DNA of 64,000 nucleotides. Origin: CAWCDJ01 sp963778675 (GTDB lineage: Bacteria; Acidobacteriota; Terriglobia; Bryobacterales; Bryobacteraceae). The stretch covers positions 310,001-374,000 of the forward strand of contig CAVZVI010000008.1 of the NCBI GenBank assembly GCA_963778675.1, in the 5' to 3' direction. The position numbers were made by a program, and so were the translations under genes. This document shows positions 1 through 9,719 of the stretch, in pieces. Numbering within the stretch: position 1 is the first letter of the stretch; each line of letters begins with the position of its first letter. Below the pieces are notes generated by a model, which ran no database searches, was not told the origin of the DNA, and was given only the letters and a program-made list of their open reading frames with translations.

Positions 1-495
1 GATAGCCGATGCGTTCCGCGAACTCGAGCCCGCCCTTCACGCTGTTGACCAGTTGCGATTGCGGGGTCTCGAGGCCGATCTTGCGCATCGCGTCCTTGAA
101 CAGCAGGCGGTCTTCGGCCTTCTTGATGGCATCGATCTTGGCGCCGATCAGTTCCACGCCGTACTTTTCGAGCACGCCGCGCCTCGGCCAGTTCCACCGA
201 GAGATTCAGGCCGGTCTGGCCGCCCACGGTCGAAAGCAGCGCGTCCGGACGCTCGCGCCGGATGATCTCTTCCAGATACGGCGCGCGTCAGCGGCTCCAC
301 GTAGGTTTTGTCGGCCAGTTCGGGATCGGTCATGATCGTGGCCGGGTTGGAGTTGACCAGGACGACTTCGTAGCCGTCGGCCCGCAGGGCCTTGGCCGCC
401 TGGGTGCCCGAGTAGTCGAATTCGCAGGCCTGCCCGATGACGATCGGCCCGGAGCCGATGATCAGGATGCGGTGGAGATCGTTGCGGCGCGGCAT
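1..495 (-). CDS. carB: carbamoyl-phosphate synthase large subunit, N-terminal part (partial, two apparent frameshifts)
   Basis: This is the N-terminus of the large subunit that makes carbamoyl phosphate from bicarbonate, ATP and the ammonia delivered by CarA, for pyrimidine and arginine synthesis in the cytoplasm. The start MPRRNDLHRILIIGSGPIVI carries the typical glycine-rich opening, followed by IGQACEFDYSG and NSNPATIMTDPE. The reading frame breaks near 280-286, after KTYVEPLT, resumes as YLEEIIRRERPDALLSTVGG, and breaks again near 180 before GVLEKYGVELIGAKIDAI. Each break is fixed by removing one base, so I read them as sequence errors. The start codon overlaps the carA stop by one base (TAATG), so the two are translationally coupled. 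The gene runs off the window at base 1. Confidence 0.9.
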
Positions 496-1625
496 TAGCG
501 GCGATCCTCGGTCATGAGCTTCACGAAATCGTCGAACAGGTAGTGCGAATCGTGCGGGCCGGGCGCGGCCTCCGGATGGTACTGCACGCAGAAGACGGGA
601 TGGTTGCGGTGGCGGAAGCCTTCGAGCGTCTGGTCGTTCAGGTTGACGTGGGTGATTTCGATCTCGTTGAGGTTGAGGGAATCGGGGTCCACCGCGAACC
701 CGTGGTTGTGCGAGGTGATTTCCACGCGCCTGGTGAGCTCGTTGCGGACCGGGTGGTTGGCGCCGCGGTGCCCGAATTTCAGCTTGTATGTCTTGCCGCC
801 CACCGCCAGCCCCAGCAACTGGTGACCCAGGCAGATCCCGAAGACCGGCTTCTTTCCGATGAGCTTCCGGATGTTTCCCACCTGGGGCTGGAGCGGCTCC
901 GGATCGCCGGGGCCGTTCGAGAGGAAGACGCCGTCCGGGTTCAGCGCCAGCACGTCTTCGGCGGAAGTCAGCGCCGGCACCACCGTGACCCGGCATCCCG
1001 ACTGCACCAGGCGGCGCAGGATGTTGAGCTTGATTCCGAAGTCGTACGCCACCACGTGAAACTGGGGCTCGGGCGGCCGGGGGACGATTTCGGAGGGCGA
1101 GCACGGATCCACGGGTTTGGTCCACTCGTAGGGCGCCGCGGTCGACACCCGGCTGGCCAGGTCGAGTCCGGACATGGTGGGGATGGAGCGAGCTTTCTCG
1201 ATCAGCTTCGCGGGGTCATTTTCGATCGAGGAAAGCACCCCGCGCATCACGCCCTGCGTCCGCAGGTGGCGGACCAGCGCGCGCGTGTCCAGGTCGTCGA
1301 TCACCGGGATGCCCGCCTTCTTGAGAAAGCCGTCGGCCTCTTCGTCGGAACGCCAGTTGCTCGCGATCGCCGAAAACTCGCGGACTGCCAGCCCTTCGAT
1401 GTAGGGCCGCAGCGCTTCGTTATCTTCCGCGCTGGTGCCGTAGTTGCCGATCTGTGGGTTGGTGAGCACCACGATCTGGCCGGAATAGGATGGGTCGGTG
1501 AATACTTCCTGGTATCCGGTGAGCGCGGTGTTGAAGACGACCTCGCCGGACCGCTCTGTGGGCGCACCAAAACACCTGCCCTCGAAGACCTTGCCGTCTT
1601 CCAGGGCGAGGATCGCAGTATTCAA
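495..1625 (-). CDS. carA: carbamoyl-phosphate synthase small (glutaminase) subunit
   Basis: CarA hydrolyses glutamine and passes ammonia through the CarAB complex to CarB. The 376-residue length is normal. The N-terminal CPSase domain (about 1-135, with FNTALTGYQEVFTDPSY) is followed by a class I glutamine amidotransferase domain (about 190-370). The nucleophile is Cys265 in GICLGHQLLG, and the partner His350 and Glu352 lie in VQYHPEA. The start is preceded by a GGGAGGA-type ribosome binding site about 15 bases upstream. It lies just upstream of carB in a classic carAB operon. A TAGAAT hexamer on the minus strand at 1661-1666 could be its -10 element, but I see no good -35. Confidence 0.97.
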   Translation of the reverse strand: MNTAILALEDGKVFEGRCFGAPTERSGEVVFNTALTGYQEVFTDPSYSGQIVVLTNPQIGNYGTSAEDNEALRPYIEGLAVREFSAIASNWRSDEEADGFLKKAGIPVIDDLDTRALVRHLRTQGVMRGVLSSIENDPAKLIEKARSIPTMSGLDLASRVSTAAPYEWTKPVDPCSPSEIVPRPPEPQFHVVAYDFGIKLNILRRLVQSGCRVTVVPALTSAEDVLALNPDGVFLSNGPGDPEPLQPQVGNIRKLIGKKPVFGICLGHQLLGLAVGGKTYKLKFGHRGANHPVRNELTRRVEITSHNHGFAVDPDSLNLNEIEITHVNLNDQTLEGFRHRNHPVFCVQYHPEAAPGPHDSHYLFDDFVKLMTEDRR

Positions 1626-1757
1626 TTTAGGCTGTTCCTCCCAGGGAGTGGATAACCTTTATTCTAGCAGGACCCGGGGCATCCTCACAGAGCCACATCA
1701 CCGTTGTGGAGCGGGTCGCCCCGGCTCCGTGATAAACTACCCTTTCGCCCTTACAGA

Positions 1758-2348
1758 ATGCTGCTTGCCAGAGAATTCGTAGCCTATCTTTCGCGCCAAC
1801 TCGTCAGAAGGCTGAGCCCAGGTGTCATTGAAACCACCACGCCCGATGTTGTTACCGAGCGCATCGCCGAGGTAATCACGGAAGAGCTGGCGGTGGAAGA
1901 TCGCCTGAACGACGAGGTGCGCGACCTGCTCAGCCAGTACAGCGAATACATGCGGCGGGAGGGCGTGAGCTATCAGGAGATGTTCCGGCGGATCAAGAAC
2001 ACTTTGATCTCCCAGCGGAAAGTCATCCGCGCCGCCGGACGCGATACCGGCGACCCCATGAAACTCTCGCGCGACAAGGTTACCGATATGTCGCACAAAC
2101 TGGTCGAGATGCTCCGCAAGAGCCGAGATCTCCGCCTCAAGGTCAAAGACAGCAACACCGTGCGGCTCGAGATCGTGCGCGTGATGACCGAACTGCTGAC
2201 CGCCGAGGACAAGGTGGATCGCGCAGCCCGCCAGAAAATTCGCAGCCAGAAACGGGAAATACCCGAGGGCAGCGAAGAGTGGGACCTCCTGCACAGGCGC
2301 TATTACTCGGAAGAGCTCAAGAAACTCGGCATCGATCTCGCCAAGTAA
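1758..2348 (+). CDS. DUF507 family protein with two tandem DUF507 units
   Basis: The function is unknown. The 196-residue protein is mostly helical and charged. It contains two copies of the same unit: MLLAREFVAYLSRQLVRRL at the N-terminus, and a second beginning MKLSRDKVTDMSHKLVEML near residue 100 and ending in RRYYSEELKKLGI. DUF507 proteins are common in Acidobacteriota, Aquificae and Deltaproteobacteria; many hold a single unit of about 90 residues. I chose the internal ATG at 1758 because the upstream in-frame extension is low quality and the first unit starts exactly there. It diverges from carA across a 132-base gap. There are no transmembrane segments or signal peptide. Confidence 0.8.
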   Translation: MLLAREFVAYLSRQLVRRLSPGVIETTTPDVVTERIAEVITEELAVEDRLNDEVRDLLSQYSEYMRREGVSYQEMFRRIKNTLISQRKVIRAAGRDTGDPMKLSRDKVTDMSHKLVEMLRKSRDLRLKVKDSNTVRLEIVRVMTELLTAEDKVDRAARQKIRSQKREIPEGSEEWDLLHRRYYSEELKKLGIDLAK

Positions 2349-2357
2349 CTCCGCCGT

Positions 2358-2840
2358 TCAGCGCTTGTATCCGATCATCCGCAGGAAGCCCCGGCGTTTT
2401 TCGACATCCTCCGCCGTTTCCAAGCCTTTGGGGGGAACTCCGTCGATGACTCCCAGCACGCCGCGCCCCTGTTCGCTCTCCGCGATCACGGCCTGCACCG
2501 GATTCGCGGTGGCGCAGAAAATCGAGCACACTTCCGGCACGTCCTTGATACGGCCGAGTACGTTGATGGGATAGCCCTCGCGCATCACGACCACGAAGAT
2601 GTGGCCGGCCGCCACGGCGGAGGCGTTTCGGATCGCGAGGGCTTTCAGTGCGTCATCATTGCCGTCGGCGCGCGTCAGGCACGGGCCGGAGGCTTCGTTG
2701 AACGCCACTCCGAATTTCATCTGCGGCACCGTGTTGACAATGGCTTCGTAGATGTCCTCGACGGACTTGATGAAGTGGGTCTGTCCGAGAATCAGGTTCC
2801 CGCCCTCGGGAATTTCGAGCGGCACGAGCTTGAGTTCCAT
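2358..2840 (-). CDS. adenosine-specific kinase family protein
   Basis: A 160-residue protein of the adenosine-specific kinase family (PF04008, formerly DUF355), whose archaeal structural representative was proposed to bind adenosine or AMP. Family features visible are the start MELKLVPLEIPEGGNLILGQ, then FIKSVEDIYEAIV, the central FGVAFNEASGPCL and a C-terminal GVLGVIDG segment. The family is compact, and the length fits. It lies 38 bases downstream of the response regulator gene on the same strand, so it may be the last gene of the exporter/two-component operon, though no functional link is known. Family assignment is good; the biochemical activity is uncertain. Confidence 0.82.
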   Translation of the reverse strand: MELKLVPLEIPEGGNLILGQTHFIKSVEDIYEAIVNTVPQMKFGVAFNEASGPCLTRADGNDDALKALAIRNASAVAAGHIFVVVMREGYPINVLGRIKDVPEVCSIFCATANPVQAVIAESEQGRGVLGVIDGVPPKGLETAEDVEKRRGFLRMIGYKR

Positions 2841-2878
2841 AGAAGAATCAGGATACCGCGGCTGTAAACGGCTTTCCG

Positions 2879-3484
2879 CTACAGCCAGCCTCTCTGCCGC
2901 GCGATCCGCGCCGCCTCCGTGCGATTCGACGCGCCCAGCTTGCTGATCGCCTCCGACAGGTAATTCCGGACGGTGCCTTCGGAAAGGTGCAGCCGCTCTG
3001 CGATCTCCGCTCCGGTGGCGCCTTCGCCGGCATAGCGCAGCACCTGGCGCTCGCGATCCGTCAGGGGATCGGCCTCGGTCCACGCCTCGGCGGCCAGTTC
3101 CGGGTCGATCACTCGCGCTCCCGCTTTAATCCGACGGATGGCGTTCGCGAGGGTGGAAGCGGGCGCGTCCTTCAGCAGGTATCCCGACACCCCCGCGTCG
3201 AGCGCCCGCCGCAGGTAGCCGGCGCGCGCAAAGGTCGTCAGAATCACAATCTTTACGGGCAGGCGCCGCCGTTGGACTTCGGCCGCCACTTCAAGGCCGG
3301 TCAGCTCGGGCATCTCGATATCGGTAAGCAGCACATCGGGCAGCAGCTTGCCGGCGAGGTCGAGCGCGGCGCGCCCATCCTGCGCTTCACCGGCCACTTC
3401 CAGATCGGGCTCGGTCGCCAGCAATGCCGCCAGCGCTCCGCGCACCATGGCCTGGTCTTCAGCGATGACGATCCGGATCTTCAC
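2879..3484 (-). CDS. NarL/LuxR-family response regulator (DesR-like)
   Basis: A 201-residue transcription regulator and partner of the histidine kinase encoded directly upstream. The receiver domain (1-120) has acidic residues at 9-10, the phosphoacceptor Asp55 in LLTDIEMPE and the conserved Lys105 in YLLKDAP. The C-terminal LuxR-type helix-turn-helix spans about 138-195 (LTDRERQVLRYAGEG, LHLSEGTVRNYLSEAISKLG). The start overlaps the kinase stop by four bases (ATGA), so the two are translated together. The arrangement ABC ATPase, ABC permease, kinase, regulator is typical of systems that sense membrane or cell-wall state and control their own exporter. The ligand is not predictable. Confidence 0.93.
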   Translation of the reverse strand: MKIRIVIAEDQAMVRGALAALLATEPDLEVAGEAQDGRAALDLAGKLLPDVLLTDIEMPELTGLEVAAEVQRRRLPVKIVILTTFARAGYLRRALDAGVSGYLLKDAPASTLANAIRRIKAGARVIDPELAAEAWTEADPLTDRERQVLRYAGEGATGAEIAERLHLSEGTVRNYLSEAISKLGASNRTEAARIARQRGWL

Positions 3485-4554
3485 GCCGGAACCCGGATGC
3501 GCAGGCTCGTGCCCTTCGAACCATCGCGCTCGAGAGTGCCGCCCAGCGCCTCAACCCTTTCGCGCATGCCGCGCAGCCCATTGCCTTCGTCGAGGCTCCC
3601 GCCGCGTCCGTTGTCGGCGATGGTCAGCTCGCAGAACTCCGCGCGCCGGGCGAGCGTCAGGCTGCACGCGGTCGCTTGCGCGTGCCGGACGATGTTGGTC
3701 ACGCTCTCGCGCAGCGCGAGCCCCAGCACACCTTCCTGAGCCGGGGAAAGAGAGGCCTGCTCCACCGACGCTTCCAGGCGGATCCCCGCCGACTCGAGCG
3801 CCAGGCGCGCCTCGGTGAGCTCACTTTCAAATCCAGCCGAGCGGTATCCTCGCACCGCGTGGCGCACCTGCTGCAGCGCCTCCCGGGAGATCCGTTCCAC
3901 GTCCCGGATCTCTTCCGCCGCCCGCTCCGGCGCCGTGGCCGCCAGCCGGGACGCCAGCTCCGATTTCAGGATGATCACCGAGAGCGTGTGCCCCAGCAGG
4001 TCGTGCAGGTCGCGCGCGATGCGTTCCCGCTCCGCAACCTTTGCCATGTGCTGCGCCTCGTCCTGCGCCACCAGGAGCTTTTCCGTCAACCGCCGCCGCT
4101 GGCAACTCTGGATTACGATCGAGCCGATGAGCGCCGAAAAAACGACCGCCGAAACCCAGGTAGGCATCTGCCATCTCAGCGCCCACGCGGCGATTCCCGT
4201 GACCGCCAGCAGCGCCGCCAGGTAGCGGTAGGCGATTCTCGGTTCGAAAGCCTTTCCCAGGTAGGCGGCGCCGTAAACGAACAGCACCGAACCCCCGGGG
4301 TTGCGGCCGCTGCTCACGATGCCCATCAGGACGAATGCGCCGATGACCCACAGAACCCGCCGCCCCGTCAGCCAGTACCCCAGGAAATAGAGGGGCAGCG
4401 CGATGGCCAGTTCGGCCACCACCACCACGCGGTCCAGTGTAGAGCCGTGGAACAGGAACGGCGGCGCCAGCAGCCAGAGGAAGTAGATCAGGTAGGCGTA
4501 GGGCGTCCAATCCACGTCCTCGGGCAGCAGGCGCCATTTCTTGCGGTTTGGCAT
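3481..4554 (-). CDS. sensor histidine kinase, HisKA_3 type (DesK-like)
   Basis: A 357-residue inner-membrane kinase. The N-terminal 150 residues contain about five hydrophobic segments (about 18-35, 43-63, 67-82, 110-126, 132-150) with little periplasmic sequence, as in membrane-sensing DesK-type kinases. The HisKA_3 dimerisation box is ERERIARDLHDLLGHTLSVI, with phosphoacceptor His184. A HATPase_c domain follows, with ESVTNIVRHAQAT (N box), NGRGG, GLRGMRERV and a terminal GTSLRIRVP. It sits 4 bases after the ABC permease and overlaps the regulator start. The minimal extracytoplasmic region suggests it senses the bilayer or the exporter itself; this is inference. Confidence 0.92.
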   Translation of the reverse strand: MPNRKKWRLLPEDVDWTPYAYLIYFLWLLAPPFLFHGSTLDRVVVVAELAIALPLYFLGYWLTGRRVLWVIGAFVLMGIVSSGRNPGGSVLFVYGAAYLGKAFEPRIAYRYLAALLAVTGIAAWALRWQMPTWVSAVVFSALIGSIVIQSCQRRRLTEKLLVAQDEAQHMAKVAERERIARDLHDLLGHTLSVIILKSELASRLAATAPERAAEEIRDVERISREALQQVRHAVRGYRSAGFESELTEARLALESAGIRLEASVEQASLSPAQEGVLGLALRESVTNIVRHAQATACSLTLARRAEFCELTIADNGRGGSLDEGNGLRGMRERVEALGGTLERDGSKGTSLRIRVPA

Positions 4555-4558
4555 CTCC

Positions 4559-5320
4559 CTAACCGTACATCTTCCCGCGTTCGCGCGAATTTCCCAACCA
4601 CGCCACGCCGGCGAAGATCAGGGTGAAGCCCACCAGGGCTCCAACGTGCTCCGCAATCGCGCCGTGGGTCGGGGCGCCCAGCACCGCCAGCGCAATCTGC
4701 GCGAAGTGATAAGTGGGCAGGAAGGGCGCGGCCTGTTGTATCGCGGCGGGCAGGAAGTCCAGCGGTATCCAGAGGCCGGCGAGGAAAGCCAGCGGCAGGT
4801 AAACCATGTTGACCATCGCCGGCGCCGAATTGGGACCTGCAAAGCAGCCGATGGCCAGGCCCAGCGCACAGAACGGCACCGCGCCCGCCACCAGCACGCC
4901 GCCGAGCCGCAGCCACTGGTCCCACGGCATCCGCACGCCGCCGAGCGCCGCTCCCAGGCCGAACAGCAGGGTTACCACGATCGCGCTGAACCCCAGCGAT
5001 ACCGCCCCCTTTGCCAGAAAGTACGCCGCCGGCGGCATGGGGCTGGCACGCTTCACTTCGAGCCACCCCAGGCCGCGCTCCACCGCTACCCCCACGCCGA
5101 ACGCGAACAGCGACGCGCCCATCACGCCAAATGCGCCATAGGTGGCCAGCAGATACCGCGCCATGGGCATCGCGGCGACTCCCGGCTGTTGCCGTCCCAT
5201 CGCCAGCCCGAAGAAGCAGTAGAACATCAGTGGGAACAGCACCGTGGACATCGAATACTGCTTCATGCGCAGCAGCTTCAAGAACTCGTTGCGGGTTTCC
5301 AGCCAGTAAACGCGGGCCAT
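4559..5320 (-). CDS. ABC-2 type transporter permease
   Basis: A 253-residue membrane protein with six predicted hydrophobic helices: about 20-42, 55-78, 105-128, 138-160, 165-190 and 220-245. This is the usual layout of an ABC-2 exporter permease, as in drug, bacitracin or lipid exporters. It starts one base after the stop of the ATPase gene, so the two are surely co-translated. It would form the membrane half of an export ABC transporter whose expression is probably set by the adjoining DesKR-like pair. The substrate is unknown. Confidence 0.88.
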   Translation of the reverse strand: MARVYWLETRNEFLKLLRMKQYSMSTVLFPLMFYCFFGLAMGRQQPGVAAMPMARYLLATYGAFGVMGASLFAFGVGVAVERGLGWLEVKRASPMPPAAYFLAKGAVSLGFSAIVVTLLFGLGAALGGVRMPWDQWLRLGGVLVAGAVPFCALGLAIGCFAGPNSAPAMVNMVYLPLAFLAGLWIPLDFLPAAIQQAAPFLPTYHFAQIALAVLGAPTHGAIAEHVGALVGFTLIFAGVAWLGNSRERGKMYG

Positions 5321-5321
5321 C

Positions 5322-6035
5322 TCAAGCCACCTCCTCTTCCTTCAGGATCGAAAGAAATGCATCTTCCAGACCGCTTGCCGCCGTGCGCTCCTTGATCTGG
5401 GCAGGCGTGCCTTCGGCCGCGATCCGGCCCTTCTGGATCACCACCACGCGATTCGCCAGCGCGTCGGCTTCTTCGATGTAGTGCGTCGTCAGCAGGACGC
5501 TGCCGCCGCGCGCCACGAACGCGCGGATCCGGACCCAGAGAGCGCGCCGCGCTTCGACGTCGAGCCCCACGGTCGGTTCGTCGAGAAACAGAAGGTCCGG
5601 GTTTCCGCAGATCGCGAGCGCAAACAGGGTGCGCTGTTTCTGGCCCCCCGAAAGGTCGCCGAACAGGCGGTCTTCGATCCCGCCCAGACCGGCGGCCTCG
5701 ACGACTTCGGCCATCGGCATCGGGTGCGGATAGTAGCTCGAGAACAGCTCGATGTGCTCCCGCACCTTGATGGTCTCCGGCACCTTGGCCACCTGGAGCA
5801 GGGCCCCGCGCCGGACCTTCGCCCCATGGCTCGCCGGACGATGCCCGAATACCAGGACACTCCCCGAATCCGCCGAAGCCAGCCCCAGCAGGATTCTCAC
5901 CGCCGTTGTTTTACCCGCCCCGTTCGGACCGAGCAGGGCGACCAGTTCCCCGCGCTCGATCGTCAGATCGATTCCCCTCAGCGCCTTTACTTCCCCGTAG
6001 GTCTTGCTGACGCCGCGTAATTCCGCGACCGGCAT
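5322..6035 (-). CDS. ABC transporter ATP-binding protein (ABC-2 exporter)
   Basis: A 237-residue nucleotide-binding subunit. Walker A is GPNGAGKTT at 36-44, the signature is LSGGQKQR, Walker B is LLFLDEPTVGLD, and the switch His lies in TTHYIEEAD. I chose the ATG at 6035 rather than the in-frame start 45 bases upstream because a strong ribosome binding site (GGAGGTAAC on the minus strand, 6040-6048) sits just before it and the domain starts there (MPVAELRGVSKTYGE). It is the first gene of the exporter operon. The C-terminal region is short, so this is a simple CcmA/DrrA-like ATPase. Confidence 0.95.
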   Translation of the reverse strand: MPVAELRGVSKTYGEVKALRGIDLTIERGELVALLGPNGAGKTTAVRILLGLASADSGSVLVFGHRPASHGAKVRRGALLQVAKVPETIKVREHIELFSSYYPHPMPMAEVVEAAGLGGIEDRLFGDLSGGQKQRTLFALAICGNPDLLFLDEPTVGLDVEARRALWVRIRAFVARGGSVLLTTHYIEEADALANRVVVIQKGRIAAEGTPAQIKERTAASGLEDAFLSILKEEEVA

Positions 6036-6117
6036 TGGTGTTACCTCCAATGCCAATCTTGCGCCTGCCCGCACCGGCATCCCAGTGCGGATTGTCAGGG
6101 ATCTCGTATGACGAATG

Positions 6118-8542
6118 TCATTCGGCCCGCAGCGCCACCGCCGGGTCCACTCGTGCTGCCCGCCGGGCGGGAATCCAGGCTGCGGCCGCCGCCACGATCG
6201 CCAATGCGAGGACCGCGGTTGCGAGCGCCAGCGGATCTCCGGGCGATACTTCGAATAGCAGTCCCTTGACGGTCCGGGCCAGCGCCAGCGAACCGGCGAC
6301 TCCCGCCGCCGCGCCCACGCCCGTCCAGACCCACGCGTGCTTCTCGACCGCGAGCGCGATATCCCAGGGCCGCGCGCCGATCGCCATCCGCACCCCGATC
6401 TCGCGCGTCTGCTGTGTCACCAGGAACGCGAGCACGCCGTACAGGCCGACCGCTGCCAGCAGAAGCCCGCATCCTGCGAAGAGGGCCACCAGCATCGCCA
6501 CGAATCGCGGCCGGCCGGTGTACGTTCCGATGCGTGCCTCCATCGTGCCGATCTCGACCGGGAGTGTGGGGTCTACTGCCCCGATCTCTCTCCGGATCCA
6601 CTGCGTGAGCGTCGCCTCATCGAGGGGCGACCGGAACAGGGCCACCGTGCTTCGTCCGACCGGCGCCGGCCCGTTCATCCGCAGCCGGTAATACTCCGGG
6701 TCCGACCGCCCTTCCAGGCCATTGTTCTTGGCGTCCGCTGCCACGCCGACGACCTCGCACCAGCGCCCTTGGCCGCCGTCCAAGTCGAGTTGCTGCCCGA
6801 TCGGGTTCTCGCTTCCGAACAGCCGGTGCGCGAGCGTGGCGCTGAGAATTACCGGCGATTCGCCCGACGCCCGCTCTTCGTCGCGGAACCCGCGGCCGGC
6901 GACGATCGGAATTCCCATCGGTGTGAAAGTAGCCGGGGGTTACCCAGCGGAACAGAACCATCCCGCCGTTGGCAGCCACCGGTCCGTGCCCGGCGATCCG
7001 GATATTCGAGTAGGGCCGCCCCATGGCGCCGCGCGGAGGCACCGAATCGCTCAGCGCGAATTCGCCTCCGCCCGGAATCTGTTTGAGACGCGCCTCCACC
7101 TCTCGGAAAAACGCCGCCTGAGCGTCCGCCGCGCGGTAGCGCTGGCGCCGCAGCGTGAACGAGGCGGTCACCACGCGGTCCGGCCGGAAGCCCAGCGGCT
7201 GGCTCTCCAGTTTCCACAGGCTGCGGACGAACAACGACGCGCCCGTCAGCAGCACCAGGGAGATCGCCACCTGCGCCGACACCAGCGCCTTGCGGAAAAG
7301 GGTGCGCGCCGGGGTGGCGCGTCCGCCGGTCAGCCACTCCGCCCGCGGCCGATCCATCACCGGCGCCAGGCCGAACAGCAGGGCGGACGCACCCGAGGCA
7401 ACCAGCGCAAACAGCAGGGCGCGCAAGTCGATCCTGGCCTGTTCGATGCGCATCAGGCCGTCCGGCGCCAGCGCCACGAAGGTCCGCAGCAGCGCCCAGG
7501 CAACGCCGCATCCGGCCGCGCCTCCGGCGAGGCCGAGCATCAGGCTCTCGGTCATCATCTGCCGGATCAGCCGGCCGCGCCCGGCGCCGATGGCCGCCCG
7601 CACCGCCAGTTCACGCCGTCGCGCCGCGGCCCGCGCCAGCAGCAGGTTGGCCACATTCGCGCAGGCCAGCAGCAGCAGCCCCAGCACGGCTCCCAGCAGC
7701 ATCCACGATGCAGCCTTGACTTCGTGAATCTGCCGGTCGCGCAACGATTGCACCACCAGCCGCACTTCGGACCGCAGCGACGCCGGCACGTCCAATCGCA
7801 CGCTGTCCTCAAACAGCGGAAGCATCCGCTGGCGCGCCTGCCCGATCGAAACGCCTTCCCGCAGGCGCGCAAAAGTACGCAGAAACGAACTTGAGTTGGC
7901 CGCGCGCGGCAGGCTCGCGTTCAGTTGCTCCGGCAGCATCAGGTCCACGGTGCCCAGTTGCGGCATTTCGAAACCGCGCGGCAGCACCCCGATCACCCGG
8001 ACGCGATCCTCATCGATTGTGATGGACTGCCCGACCGCCTTCGGATCGCCCCCGAACCTCCTCTGCCAGGTCCCGTAGGAAAGCAGCGCTACGCGTGCGG
8101 CGCCCGGATGGTCGTCCGCGGCGGTGAAATCCCGCCCGGCGGCCGGGGCCACACCGAGCGTCTTCAGGAAATTCGCTTCCACATAGAAGCAACTCACCTG
8201 CTCGGCCGATTCCGTCTGCACCAGGTCGCAGCGCGAGGCCGGCCTCATCGAGGTCATCGATTGAAACGCGGTCTGCCGCTGCCGCCAATCGAGGTAGCTG
8301 CTTACGACGTTGAACTCGTTGTTGTCGACCGGCCCGAAGAATCCCACCGAAACCAGTTGCTCACCGTGGGGATACGGCAGCGGCCGGAATAGAAGCGGAT
8401 CCACTACGCTGAACACCGCCACGGAAGCGCCCACGCCGATGGCGATCGTTGCGAGAGCGACGGCCGAAAAGGCCGGTGCTTTGAGGAATCCGCGCGCCGC
8501 ATACCGGGCATCCCGGGCGATGCCTTCGAGCCACGTGTTCAT
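6118..8542 (-). CDS. ADOP-type duplicated MacB/FtsX permease (one apparent frameshift)
   Basis: The permease belongs to the acidobacterial duplicated orphan permease group: MacB_PCD plus FtsX, repeated twice, without its own ATPase. The N-terminal half opens with a helix at about 25-48 and LLFRPLPYP, then a periplasmic domain, three helices with ANVANLLLARAAARRRELAVRAAIGAGRGRL, and a linker. The second half has a core near HTMGIPIVAGRGF and ends with the FtsX helices and PARRAARVDPAVALR. The frame breaks near 6920, where one extra G follows CACACC. Removing it gives a continuous protein of about 807 residues, the normal size. No ABC ATPase gene adjoins. Export of peptides or lipids is the usual guess for such permeases, but their substrates are unknown. 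Confidence 0.9.
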
Positions 8543-8590
8543 ACGCCATGCGCGGGCACGCCCGCGGGCTTCCAGCGTAGCACGGCGGGG

Positions 8591-9592
8591 CTAGTTCCGC
8601 CGTTTCAACGTCGGGCGTTCGTCCTGGTCGGTCTTCTGCGGGTTGCCGTCCTGATCCTCGGTGGGTGTTCCGTTGCCTTCGCGGCGGTGAAGGGTCGGCC
8701 GGCTGTCGTCACTATTCTGTTCCGGCTTCCGCCGGTTCTCCAGCGCGGCAAGCCGCGCCTTCACATCCATGAACTCGGATGTATTCAGGACATATTCTTC
8801 GCGCGGCGCGAGCTCGTCCTGAATCTCCTTCTGTGCCGCCACGATGCGGTCTTCGGTCATGGGGTGAGTCGAGAATACCTTCGAAAGGGCGCCCGGCTTC
8901 CGCTTCTCCATGGTCTCCAGCTTCTCGAAAAAGTCCACGAATGCGGTCGGGTCATAGCCGGTCTTATACATGTACTGCAGGCCCAGGTGGTCGGCCTCGG
9001 CTTCGAACGCGCGCGAGAACTTCAGGAATCCGAGGGGCACAATCGCCCCCGCCCCCTGGTAGATAGCGTATCCCGCCCAGCCGCCCATGAAGATCAAGGG
9101 CAGGCTGGCATAGTTGACCAGTTCCCCCCGGGTCGCCTGCCGCGTTCCATGCCGCGCCGCTACGTGAGCGATCTCGTGCGCCATGACGCCCGCCAGTTCG
9201 GCTTCGTTGTTCGCTTTGAGGAGCAGACCCGTATTGACGAAGAAGAAGCCCCCCGGAAGGGCGAACGCGTTGACTTCATCCGAATCCACCACTTTGATCG
9301 TGAACGGCACCTTCGCGTCGGAGTTCCGCACCAGGTTCTGTCCGACCCGGTTGACGTACTCCGCGATGACCGGATCGTCCACGATTTTGGCCTGGCGCTC
9401 CACCTCCTGCGCCATCTGCTTGCCGAGCGCGATCTCCCTTTCGAGAGAGTAAAAGTTCACTCCTTTGCCCACGTCGCGATTGCCGATCTCGTCCGGATCG
9501 TTCTTCTTGTTTTTTTTGTCCTTCGCGACGCCGGTGGTGACGATCAAACACGCGGCCAGGGCCAGCCCGGCCATATTCCTCAGGAATCTCAC
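8591..9592 (-). CDS. M48 family zinc metalloprotease (BepA/LoiP-like), exported
   Basis: A 333-residue exported protease with a signal peptide (about 1-23). The zinc site HEIAH lies at 139-143, with the third ligand probably Glu199 in FEAEADHLG. A hydrophobic loop at 160-190 may contact the membrane. The family (BepA, LoiP, YggG) trims misfolded outer-membrane proteins in the periplasm. The C-terminal 60 residues are charged and low-complexity (DSRPTLHRREGNGTP, DERPTLKRRN), with the near-repeat RPTLxRR. There is no TPR domain, so it is closer to LoiP than BepA. It is transcribed towards the ADOP permease and diverges from tgt. Confidence 0.92.
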   Translation of the reverse strand: MRFLRNMAGLALAACLIVTTGVAKDKKNKKNDPDEIGNRDVGKGVNFYSLEREIALGKQMAQEVERQAKIVDDPVIAEYVNRVGQNLVRNSDAKVPFTIKVVDSDEVNAFALPGGFFFVNTGLLLKANNEAELAGVMAHEIAHVAARHGTRQATRGELVNYASLPLIFMGGWAGYAIYQGAGAIVPLGFLKFSRAFEAEADHLGLQYMYKTGYDPTAFVDFFEKLETMEKRKPGALSKVFSTHPMTEDRIVAAQKEIQDELAPREEYVLNTSEFMDVKARLAALENRRKPEQNSDDSRPTLHRREGNGTPTEDQDGNPQKTDQDERPTLKRRN

Positions 9593-9707
9593 GGACCCCT
9601 CCCGAAGCCGTATTGGCGGCTACTTCGAAATTACGCCCGGCGGCGACGGTTGAACATACAACAACTTCAGTACTGCCGGCCTGGCCGCTGGCTGGGCGCT
9701 TTCCCTT

Positions 9708-9713
9708 TACAAT
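9708..9713 (+). promoter_or_regulatory. candidate -10 element of tgt, six bases before the start codon
   Basis: A TACAAT hexamer ends six bases before the TTG start of tgt at 9720. There is no room for a normal leader with a ribosome binding site, so transcription from here would give a leaderless mRNA. No convincing -35 is seen at the expected distance. Confidence 0.35.
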
Positions 9714-9719
9714 CAAGGA

